Source of the DNA: Streptomyces tanashiensis
Lineage (GTDB): Bacteria; Actinomycetota; Actinomycetes; Streptomycetales; Streptomycetaceae
Reading direction: 5' to 3'
NCBI RefSeq assembly: GCF_014648895.1
Contig: NZ_BMRZ01000006.1
Span: 124,001 to 188,000 of the forward strand
Length of the DNA: 64,000 nt
This document shows, in pieces, positions 57,851-64,000 of this stretch (positions are counted from its first letter, which is position 1; the number at the start of each line of letters is the position of its first letter). Position numbers and translations under genes: made by a program. The notes under the pieces are model-generated. The model made no database searches. It saw nothing but the letters and a program-made list of their open reading frames with translations, and was not told where the DNA came from.

Positions 57851-57894
57851 TATTCTGAGCGAACGGTCGAGCCCGAGCCACCGAGGAGGCGTCC

Positions 57895-58926
57895 ATGCGC
57901 TGGGACAATCTGGGCGACACCCCTGCCGCCCCCGCCGACATCACTCTGTTCGGCACGGACGCGGTCACCACCCGCACCTTCGACACCCCCGAGTTCCGGG
58001 GCATCACCTTCCACGAGGTCCGGGCCCGCTCGATCCTGAACCGGGTGCCCGGCGCCTCCCGGATGCCCTTCGAGTGGACGGTCAACCCGTACCGGGGCTG
58101 CACGCACGCGTGCGTGTACTGCTTCGCCCGCAAGACCCACAGCTATCTCGACCTCGACACCGGCCTCGGCTTCGACTCCCAGATCGTCGTCAAGATCAAC
58201 GCCCCGGAGCTCCTCGCCCGGCAGCTCGCCTCCGCCCGCTGGCAGGGCGCGCACGTCGCCATGGGCACCAACGTCGACTGCTACCAGCGCGCCGAGGGCC
58301 GCTACCGCCTGATGCCGGGCATCCTCACGGCCCTGCGGGACCGCGCCAACCCGTTCTCGATCCTCACCAAGGGCACCCTGATCCTGCGCGACCTGGAGCT
58401 CCTCACCCAGGCCGCCCGGGTCACCGAGGTCGGCATCTCCGTGTCCGTCGGCTTCACCGACCAGGAGCTGTGGCGGACGATCGAGCCCGGCACCCCCTCG
58501 CCCCAGCGCCGCCTCGACGTCGTCCGCACCCTCGGCGAGCACGGCATCGACTGCGGGGTCCTGATGGCGCCCGTGGTGCCCTTCCTCGGCGACCGGCCCG
58601 AGCAGCTGCGGGCGACGGTCCGCGCGATCGCCGAGGCCGGCGCGAGCTCGGTCACCCCGCTCGTCCTGCACCTGCGGCCGGGCGCCCGCGAGTGGTTCAT
58701 GACCTGGCTGCGCGCCCACCACCCGGGCCTGGTGCGGCGGTACGAGCGGATGTACGCGGACGGGGCCTACGCGCCGACCTGGTACCAGCGGCGGATCACC
58801 CGTCAGGTGCACGAGCTGGCGGCCGAGTTCGGCATCGGACCCGCCCACCGGGGTGCGACACGCCGGATCCCCGTGCCGGAGGAACCCTCCCTGGCGGCCG
58901 CCCCCGAGCAGCTCACCCTTCTCTGA
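57895..58926 (+). CDS. Rv2578c family radical SAM protein
   Basis: This 343-residue enzyme belongs to the Rv2578c/SplB-like radical SAM group. The [4Fe-4S] site is CTHACVYCFAR (CxxxCxxC), and FEWTVNPYRGCTHACVY is the conserved approach. GTNVDCYQRAEGRYRLMPGI is the substrate/SAM region and is strongly conserved in this family. GAGGAGG precedes ATG 57895. A LexA-type box and a -10 hexamer lie upstream, pointing to induction by DNA damage. Substrate unknown; a nucleic-acid repair role is inference from regulation and SplB similarity. Confidence 0.93.
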   Translation: MRWDNLGDTPAAPADITLFGTDAVTTRTFDTPEFRGITFHEVRARSILNRVPGASRMPFEWTVNPYRGCTHACVYCFARKTHSYLDLDTGLGFDSQIVVKINAPELLARQLASARWQGAHVAMGTNVDCYQRAEGRYRLMPGILTALRDRANPFSILTKGTLILRDLELLTQAARVTEVGISVSVGFTDQELWRTIEPGTPSPQRRLDVVRTLGEHGIDCGVLMAPVVPFLGDRPEQLRATVRAIAEAGASSVTPLVLHLRPGAREWFMTWLRAHHPGLVRRYERMYADGAYAPTWYQRRITRQVHELAAEFGIGPAHRGATRRIPVPEEPSLAAAPEQLTLL

Positions 58927-59042
58927 GCACTCTCCTGCGATCATCGGACCGGTCAGCTGACACGCCGTCGGATCCGCCTCCGTTCGGGTCAACTCTCGGC
59001 GAAACAGGTCCTCTCCACGCCGGTTCGGGACACAAACGCCCT

Positions 59043-60677
59043 ATGACCCCACGCGCAGGAATGCTGATCGCCGCTGGAGCGCTGGTCGCCGGGACGGTCA
59101 CCGTCCTGCCCGCCGCCCCGGCCGACGCCGGTGAACCGACCCCCCGCCCCCTCGCCCCGCTCGCCTGGACGGACTGCGCCACGCAGGCGTACCCCCGGCT
59201 CCAGTGCGCCACCCTGAAGGTGCCGCTCAACCACGACGACCCGGCCGGGCGGAAGATCACCCTCGCCCTCACCCGGGTCCCGCACACGGCCGGGACCTCC
59301 CAGGGCCCGCTGCTCGTGAACCCGGGCGGGCCGGGCGGCAGCGGGCGCGGCATGGCCGGGTACGTGGCGGCCTCGCTGCCCCCGAAGGTGGCCGCCGAGT
59401 ACGACGTGATCGGCTTCGACCCGCGCGGGGTCGGCAAGAGCGAGCCCGCGCTCGACTGCAAGCCCGGCCACTTCGCGCCGGTGCGGGCGGACTCGGTGCC
59501 GAGCGGGGCCGCGGCCGAGCGGGCCGCCGTCGAGCGGGCGCAGTCCTTCGCCCAGGCGTGCGGCAGGAAGTACGCGGACGTGCTGCCGTACATCGACACC
59601 GTGAGCACCGCCCGGGACCTGGACGCGATCCGTCACGCGCTCGGCGCGCCGAAGATCAACTACCTCGGGTACTCGTACGGCACCTACCTGGGCTCGGTGT
59701 ACGCGCGCCTGTACCCGGACCGGGTGCGGCGGATGGCGCTCGACTCCGTCGTGAACCCGCACGGCGTCTGGTACGAGGACAACATCGCGCAGGACTACGC
59801 CTTCGACACCCGGCACAAGGACTTCATGGCCTGGGTGGCCCGGCAGAACGCCGTGTACAAGCTGGGCAGCGACCCGGCGGCGGTCGAGGCCGCCTGGTAC
59901 CGGATGCGCGACGCCCTGCGCGCGACCCCGGCCGGCGGCAAGGTCGGCCCCGGCGAGCTGGAGGACACCTACCTGCCGGGCGGGTACTACAACGGCTACT
60001 GGCCCAAGCTCGCGAGCGCCTTCGCCGCGTACGTCAACGACGCGGACCCGAAGCCGCTGACGGAGGCGTACGAGCGGTACGGGGAGGCCGACGCGGCCGC
60101 CGACAACGGCTACTCGGTCTACACGAGCGTGCAGTGCCGGGACGCGGGCTGGCCCCGCGACTGGAACGTCTGGCGCAAGGACAGCTGGGAGGTGCACGCG
60201 AAGGCGCCGTTCTCGACCTGGAACAACGCCTGGTACAACGCCCCGTGCGCCTTCTGGCCGGTGGACTCCCTGACCCCGCCGGACGTGACCAACGACCAGC
60301 TGCCGCCGGTCCTCATCCTCCAGGCCACGGACGACGCCGCGACGCCGTACGAGGGCGGGGTCGCCCTGCACCGTCTGATGCGCGGCTCCAGCCTCGTCGT
60401 CGAGGAGGGCGGCGGGAACCACGGGGTGACCCTCGGCGGGAACGACTGCCTCGACGGACACCTCGCCGCCTACCTCGCCACGGGCAAGGTCCCGCGCGGC
60501 GAGGACGGCGCCGAGGTGGACGCGTTCTGCGCCGCGCTCCCCGAGCCCGAGCCGGAGCCCGTGACCGCGGCGGCGCCGGCGACGACGACGCCGGAGAAGA
60601 GCGGCAGGCGGGCGGGCGCCGTGCGCGCGGAGCCGGCCGGCGTCGCCCTCCACGGCCTCCTGGGCCACGTCCGCTGA
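59043..60677 (+). CDS. secreted alpha/beta hydrolase, tripeptidyl aminopeptidase type
   Basis: This 544-residue protein is a secreted aminopeptidase of the Streptomyces Tap/SlpD/SlpE type. The signal peptide is LIAAGALVAGTVTVLPAAPA. The S33 alpha/beta core begins CATLKVPLNHDDPAGRKITL and LLVNPGGPGGSGRGMAGYVA (oxyanion hole), with the Ser in LGYSYGTYLGSVYA, Asp in QATDDAATPYEGG and His in GGNHGVTLGG. Such enzymes release N-terminal tripeptides or dipeptides. It follows the radical SAM gene by 116 bp and ends before a strong hairpin. A Pro/Glu tail lies after residue 500. Confidence 0.93.
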   Translation: MTPRAGMLIAAGALVAGTVTVLPAAPADAGEPTPRPLAPLAWTDCATQAYPRLQCATLKVPLNHDDPAGRKITLALTRVPHTAGTSQGPLLVNPGGPGGSGRGMAGYVAASLPPKVAAEYDVIGFDPRGVGKSEPALDCKPGHFAPVRADSVPSGAAAERAAVERAQSFAQACGRKYADVLPYIDTVSTARDLDAIRHALGAPKINYLGYSYGTYLGSVYARLYPDRVRRMALDSVVNPHGVWYEDNIAQDYAFDTRHKDFMAWVARQNAVYKLGSDPAAVEAAWYRMRDALRATPAGGKVGPGELEDTYLPGGYYNGYWPKLASAFAAYVNDADPKPLTEAYERYGEADAAADNGYSVYTSVQCRDAGWPRDWNVWRKDSWEVHAKAPFSTWNNAWYNAPCAFWPVDSLTPPDVTNDQLPPVLILQATDDAATPYEGGVALHRLMRGSSLVVEEGGGNHGVTLGGNDCLDGHLAAYLATGKVPRGEDGAEVDAFCAALPEPEPEPVTAAAPATTTPEKSGRRAGAVRAEPAGVALHGLLGHVR

Positions 60678-60695
60678 CGGCCCTCCGAACCGACG

Positions 60696-60726
60696 GTGCC
60701 CGCTCCCCGCAAGGGGTGGCGGGCAC
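60696..60726 (+). terminator. GNRA-capped terminator hairpin
   Basis: GTGCCCGC (60696-60703) pairs with GCGGGCAC (60719-60726), and past a small internal loop CCCC (60705-60708) pairs with GGGG (60713-60716) around a GCAA tetraloop. It starts 19 nt past the secreted peptidase stop. Confidence 0.8.
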
Positions 60727-60755
60727 TGTCAGTGGCGTGCGCGAGGATGTGGGGC

Positions 60756-61208
60756 ATGACGAGCCACCTCACCCACGTGCCCGCCCCCGACGGCCTCGCA
60801 CCCAGCCCGCAGTACAGCCACGTCGTGTGGGGCACGGGCCGGTTCGTCGCGATATCCGGGCAGTGCGCCCTCGACGCCTCCGGCGCGGTGGTCGGGGAGG
60901 GCGACGCGGTGGCCCAGGCCCACCAGGTCTTCGCGAACCTGGAGCGGTGCCTCGCGGCGGCCGGCGCGGGCTTCGGGGACGTCGTGAAGCTGACCTACTT
61001 CGTCACGGACGTGGCCCACCTCCCGGCGGTGCGGGACGCCCGGGACGCCCACTTCGCGGGCTCGCCCCTGCCCGCGAGCTCGGCGGTGCAGGTGTCGGCG
61101 CTCGTCAGGCCGGAGCTGCTCGTGGAGATCGAGGCGTTCGCGCTGGTACCGGAGCAGGCGGGCGCGGCAGCCGGCGAGACCGGGGCGGGGCTCCGTCTGG
61201 TCCCCTGA
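60756..61208 (+). CDS. RidA family protein
   Basis: This 150-residue protein belongs to the RidA/YjgF/UK114 family, which hydrolyses reactive enamine/imine intermediates such as 2-aminoacrylate. The expected core is present: SHVVWGTGRFVAISGQCALD, AQAHQVFANLERCLAAAGAG, and PASSAVQVSALVRPELLVEI; the position of the catalytic Arg is the latter's SALVRPEL. ATG 60756 is preceded by GAGGATGTGG. A terminator hairpin just upstream and a poor RBS suggest its own promoter, not clearly seen. It converges on the HEAT gene with 15 bp between stops. Confidence 0.93.
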   Translation: MTSHLTHVPAPDGLAPSPQYSHVVWGTGRFVAISGQCALDASGAVVGEGDAVAQAHQVFANLERCLAAAGAGFGDVVKLTYFVTDVAHLPAVRDARDAHFAGSPLPASSAVQVSALVRPELLVEIEAFALVPEQAGAAAGETGAGLRLVP

Positions 61209-61223
61209 CGCCCACGCCCGGGG

Positions 61224-61826
61224 TCAGCCGGCCGGGTCGAGCCGGGTCAGCGACCGTCCGGCCGCGGCGCCGAGCCGGGGGTGCGGGAGCGCGGCCTCCA
61301 GGGCGGGGCGGGCGCGGGGGTCCCCGAGGGTGCCCAGACCCTCGACGCAGGCGAGGCCGACCCGCCAGTGGGGGTCGTCGGCCCGAAGTCGCCGCCCGAG
61401 GACGGTGATCAGGGCGGGCACGGACTCGGGGGCGCGGAGTTCGGCGAGCAGCCGGACCGGCAGCAGGGCGTAGGCGACCCGGAGTTCATTGGTGGCGAGG
61501 GCCGCGGCCGCGCGCGCGGTGCGCGGGTCGCCGAGCCGGGCCAGGGCGTGGGCGGCGGTGACGCAGCGCTCGGGGTCGCGGTGGTTGAGCAGGAGGACGA
61601 GGGCCTCGAAGGCGCGCGGGTCGCCGGCGACGCCGAGGGTGTAGGCGGCGATCTCGCGGGCCCAGAGCGGCTGCCCCGGTGCGGTGAGGACGCGGTGCAG
61701 TTCCTCGGGATCGTCCGTCGCGGCGAGTTCCTCGAATGCCTCCGGGACTTCTCCGGTGTCATTCTCGATCTCGTCCCGCAATCGATCGATCATCGAGCAG
61801 AATTCCGGATCCTCGGAGATTTCCAT
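61224..61826 (-). CDS. HEAT repeat domain protein
   Basis: This 200-residue protein consists of HEAT-type helix pairs from about residue 50 on: LWAREIAAYTLGVAGDPRAF, CVTAAHALARLGDPRTARAA, RVGLACVEGLGTLGDPRARP. HEAT solenoids bind proteins or serve as phycobilin-lyase-like chaperones. The 50 residues before it are acidic (EIENDTGEVPEAFEEL). ATG 61826 is chosen; an upstream extension to 61937 would lack the family start. Role unknown. It is divergent from the 3-hydroxyacyl-CoA dehydrogenase with a 298-bp gap. Confidence 0.85.
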   Translation of the reverse strand: MEISEDPEFCSMIDRLRDEIENDTGEVPEAFEELAATDDPEELHRVLTAPGQPLWAREIAAYTLGVAGDPRAFEALVLLLNHRDPERCVTAAHALARLGDPRTARAAAALATNELRVAYALLPVRLLAELRAPESVPALITVLGRRLRADDPHWRVGLACVEGLGTLGDPRARPALEAALPHPRLGAAAGRSLTRLDPAG

Positions 61827-61888
61827 GAATCCGACCCTATCCGCGATCCAGATCACATTTTCCCAACTTCCCGGGACTGGCGCGCTCG

Positions 61889-61902
61889 TTACCGGCCGGT
61901 TA
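61889..61902. promoter_or_regulatory. ACCGGCCGGT palindrome, TetR-like operator candidate
   Basis: The 10-bp palindrome ACCGGCCGGT (61891-61900) is extended to TTACCGGCCGGTTA. It lies in the gap between the HEAT gene and the 3-hydroxyacyl-CoA dehydrogenase. Palindromes like this are known operators of acyl-CoA-responsive TetR regulators, an attractive fit with the dehydrogenase, but unproven. A TAGTCT -10 candidate overlaps it (61901-61906). Confidence 0.45.
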
Positions 61903-61934
61903 GTCTCAGGTGAGCGGGCACCACCCGCACTTCG

Positions 61935-61963
61935 CACAACGGCCTGGTGACGCAGCCGTTGTG
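61935..61963. promoter_or_regulatory. 9-bp inverted repeat upstream of dehydrogenase
   Basis: CACAACGGC (61935-61943) and GCCGTTGTG (61955-61963) are perfect arms with an 11-nt loop. In mRNA reading plus it forms a stable leader hairpin; it may be regulatory. The remaining 160 bp contain short GGGCACCGCCCT duplications and no gene. Confidence 0.4.
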
Positions 61964-62124
61964 TTCGCTAGTCGGTTCGGCAGTTTCGACGTGGCTCCGG
62001 GACAGAGTCCGTCGCCCCTTTTCCAGGGCACCGCCCTGCTTTCCCGGGCACCGCCCTCGCACTTTCCCGCGCCCTTTCGTGCGCGCACTGCCCTCAGTCG
62101 TCACTCTTCCTCTGGAGTCCCCTG

Positions 62125-63906
62125 ATGGACACCCCTCTCTCCACCATCGCCGTCGTCGGTCTCGGCACCATGGGCACGGGTATCGCCGATGTCCTCGCCC
62201 GGGCCGGCCGCGAGGTCATCGGCATCGACATCAGCGACACCGCCGCCGCCCGGGCCGTCGCGGCCCTGGAGGCCTCCACCGCCCGTGCGGTGGCCCGCGA
62301 GCGGATCACCGAGGAGGAGCGGCAGGACGTCCTGGCCCGCTTCCGTACCTTCTCCGACCTCCACGCGGCCGCCGAGGCCGACCTCGTCATCGAGGTCGTG
62401 CCCGAGTCGTACGAGGCGAAGCAGGAGGTCTTCCGGGCCCTCGACGGGATCGTCCGGCCCGACGCGATCCTGGCCACCGGCACCAACGCCCTCTCCGTGA
62501 CCCGGCTCGCCGCCGACTCGGCGCACCCCGAGCGGGTCCTCGGTCTGCACTTCTTCGCCCCGGTCCAGGCCATGAAGCTGGTCGAGGTGGTCTCCTCCGT
62601 GCTGACCGACCCGCGGGCCGTCGACGCCGTCACCCGGCTCGCCCAGGACCTCGGCAAGGAGCCCGTGGCGGTCGGCGACCGGGCCGGCTTCATCGCGGAC
62701 GGGCTGCTCTTCGGCTACCTGAACCAGGCCGCCGCCATGTACGAGGCCAAGTACGCCTCCCGCGAGGACATCGACGCGGCGATGAAGCTGGGCTGCGGCC
62801 TGCCGATGGGGCCGCTGGCGCTGCTCGACCTGATCGGCGTCGACACGGCCCGTACGGTCCTGGAGGCCATGTACGCGGCCTCGCACGACCGGCTGCACGC
62901 CCCCGCCCCGATCCTCAAGCAGCTCAGCGAGGCGGGTCTGACCGGCCGCAAGGCGGGCCGCGGCTTCTACACGTACGCGGCGCCGGGCTCCGCCGAGGTC
63001 GTGCGCGACGCGCTGACCCCGCTCACCTCGGCCGAGGCCGGCACGGGCCGCGAGATCCGCTCGGTCGGCGTCGCCGGCTCGGGCACCATGGCCTCCGGCA
63101 TCGCCGAGGTCTTCGCCAAGGCCGGGTACGCGGTCGTGCTCGCCGCCCGTTCCCAGGAGAAGGCGGACACCGCCAAGGCGCGGATCGCCAAGTCCCTGGC
63201 CCGCTCGGTCGACAAGGGCCGGATGACGGGCGAGGCGCGCGACGCGACGCTCGCCCTGATCACCCCGGCCGGCACCCTGGACGCCTTCGCCGACGTCGAC
63301 CTGGCCCTGGAGGCGGTCGCCGAGGACCTGGAGATCAAGCAGGAGCTGTTCGCGCGGCTCGACAAGATCTGCAAGCCGGGCGCGGTGCTGGCCACCACGA
63401 CCTCCTCGCTGCCGGTCGTGGCCTGTGCCCGCGCCACCTCGCGCCCGCAGGACGTCATCGGGATGCACTTCTTCAACCCGGCGCCGGCGATGAAGCTGGT
63501 CGAGATCGTCCGCACGGTGCTGACCGGCGACGACGTCCACGCGACCGTCCGCGAGGTCACCACGAAGATCCGCAAGCACCCGGTGGACTGCGGCGACCGC
63601 GCCGGCTTCATCGTGAACGCGCTGCTCTTCCCGTACCTGAACAACGCGATCAAGATGGTCCAGGAGCACTACGCGACCCTGGACGACATCGACGCGGCCA
63701 TGAAGCTGGGCGGGGGCTACCCGATGGGCCCGTTCGAGCTGCTCGACGTGGTCGGTCTGGACGTCTCGCTCGCGATCGAGCAGGTGCTGCACCGCGAGTT
63801 CCGCGACCCGGGCCTCGCCCCCGCCCCGCTCCTGGAGCACCTGGTGGCGGCGGGCTGCCTGGGCCGCAAGACGGGTCGCGGCTTCCGCGAATATGCCCGA
63901 CGCTGA
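62125..63906 (+). CDS. 3-hydroxyacyl-CoA dehydrogenase, double module
   Basis: This 593-residue enzyme consists of two full 3-hydroxyacyl-CoA dehydrogenase modules in tandem (about 1-290 and 300-593), each with an NAD-binding Rossmann motif (VVGLGTMGTGIADVL; VAGSGTMASGIAEVF). Module 2 keeps the catalytic set: TTTSSLPVV (Ser), GMHFFNPAPAMKLVE (His, Glu) and FIVNALLFPYLNN (Asn). Module 1 has changes at three of these sites: TGTNALSVT, GLHFFAPVQ, FIADGLLFGYLN (Asn to Asp). It is a soluble beta-oxidation or 3-hydroxybutyryl-CoA enzyme. The palindrome at 61889 may control it. A strong hairpin follows. Confidence 0.93.
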   Translation: MDTPLSTIAVVGLGTMGTGIADVLARAGREVIGIDISDTAAARAVAALEASTARAVARERITEEERQDVLARFRTFSDLHAAAEADLVIEVVPESYEAKQEVFRALDGIVRPDAILATGTNALSVTRLAADSAHPERVLGLHFFAPVQAMKLVEVVSSVLTDPRAVDAVTRLAQDLGKEPVAVGDRAGFIADGLLFGYLNQAAAMYEAKYASREDIDAAMKLGCGLPMGPLALLDLIGVDTARTVLEAMYAASHDRLHAPAPILKQLSEAGLTGRKAGRGFYTYAAPGSAEVVRDALTPLTSAEAGTGREIRSVGVAGSGTMASGIAEVFAKAGYAVVLAARSQEKADTAKARIAKSLARSVDKGRMTGEARDATLALITPAGTLDAFADVDLALEAVAEDLEIKQELFARLDKICKPGAVLATTTSSLPVVACARATSRPQDVIGMHFFNPAPAMKLVEIVRTVLTGDDVHATVREVTTKIRKHPVDCGDRAGFIVNALLFPYLNNAIKMVQEHYATLDDIDAAMKLGGGYPMGPFELLDVVGLDVSLAIEQVLHREFRDPGLAPAPLLEHLVAAGCLGRKTGRGFREYARR

Positions 63907-63940
63907 GCCCCGCACCGCCGGCTGGGGCGGTCTGCTGAGT

Positions 63941-63968
63941 CCCCCGGGCACCGCCGGTTCCCCGGGGG
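63941..63968 (+). terminator. terminator after dehydrogenase gene
   Basis: CCCCCGGG (63941-63948) pairs with CCCGGGGG (63961-63968) around 12 nt, 35 nt past the stop codon. A weaker 6-bp hairpin (63914-63931) precedes it. No minus-strand stop codon occurs between 63907 and 64000, so no incoming convergent gene ends here. Confidence 0.6.
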
Positions 63969-64000
63969 CCTCCCCGCCCCCACCTGGGCACACTCCCACT

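Noticed and set aside
62101..63999. A 632-codon minus-strand frame over the 3-hydroxyacyl-CoA dehydrogenase
   Set aside because: Exactly antisense to a conserved enzyme; no motif of its own.
1..64000. tRNA, rRNA, CRISPR, insertion sequence or integrated element
   Set aside because: No cloverleaf-like sequence, regularly spaced identical repeats, transposase or integrase frame was seen on either strand.
63907..64000. End of a convergent gene entering from beyond the window
   Set aside because: No minus-strand stop codon (TTA, CTA or TCA on the plus strand) occurs in this stretch.

Overview
The window is very GC-rich, its genes show strong third-position GC bias (their antisense and +1/+2 frames also stay open), and it holds families typical of Streptomyces: class F sortase, LtrA, WYL and ROK regulators, MmyB-like XRE regulator, SUKH-4, DUF5107, DUF6204. 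It reads as ordinary chromosome of a Streptomyces or very close relative. I see no rRNA, tRNA, CRISPR array, insertion sequence, integrase or phage structural module. About 61 protein genes can be supported.

Layout. 1-6591 (minus): a sugar or cyclitol operon in the order ROK regulator, ABC ATPase, permease, lipoprotein binding protein, Gfo/Idh/MocA dehydrogenase, sugar phosphate isomerase/epimerase (cut by the window edge). 6742-9254: class F sortase, a small surface protein, a stand-alone KAS III enzyme. 9503-12404: fdhD, a thioredoxin-like [2Fe-2S] protein, an isochorismatase-fold protein with Gly at the usual Cys position, and a BASS-type transporter divergent from a LysR regulator. 13685-16560: long-chain acyl-CoA ligase and aldo/keto reductase. 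16610-18503: a SUKH-4-like protein divergent from a ricin-fold lectin that has no signal peptide. 18522-26853: regulators (AraC, WYL, XRE) mixed with methyltransferases, a pterin dehydratase and LtrA. 27237-32093: two small genes, an amino-acid permease, a membrane-anchored phosphodiesterase-like protein. 32204-37357: two metallo-beta-lactamase-fold hydrolases, DedA, and a minus-strand run of sulfite-oxidase-like enzyme, an aminotransferase-fold protein without a single lysine, and an MBL hydrolase. 37533-42106: acetyltransferases, methyltransferase, DUF5107 and DUF6204 proteins. 42351-45188: PASTA and LapA proteins, then a GntR regulator and adenosine deaminase that share an 11-bp operator candidate. 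45192-47828: secreted CocE-type hydrolase and a GntR/FCD regulator. 48013-53147: a four-peptidase operon (M55, M20, S9, S66) fit for taking apart D-amino-acid or murein-derived peptides. 53408-57746: an unrecognised putative DNA-binding protein, an MFS transporter with an added Ig-like tail, an SRPBCC protein. 57895-63906: an Rv2578c-type radical SAM gene behind a LexA-type box, a secreted peptidase, RidA, a HEAT-repeat protein, and a double-module 3-hydroxyacyl-CoA dehydrogenase.

Regulation can be read in places. At least eight starts carry a TANNNT -10 hexamer ending 6-7 nt before the start codon (two more at 8 nt), which points to leaderless transcripts. Palindromes sit next to the WYL, GntR, GntR/FCD and LysR genes and look like their operators. 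The most unusual items are the lysine-free aminotransferase fold, the GntR/adenosine deaminase operator pair, the LexA-type box before the radical SAM gene, the MFS transporter with three Ig-like repeats, and the cytoplasmic ricin-fold/SUKH pair.
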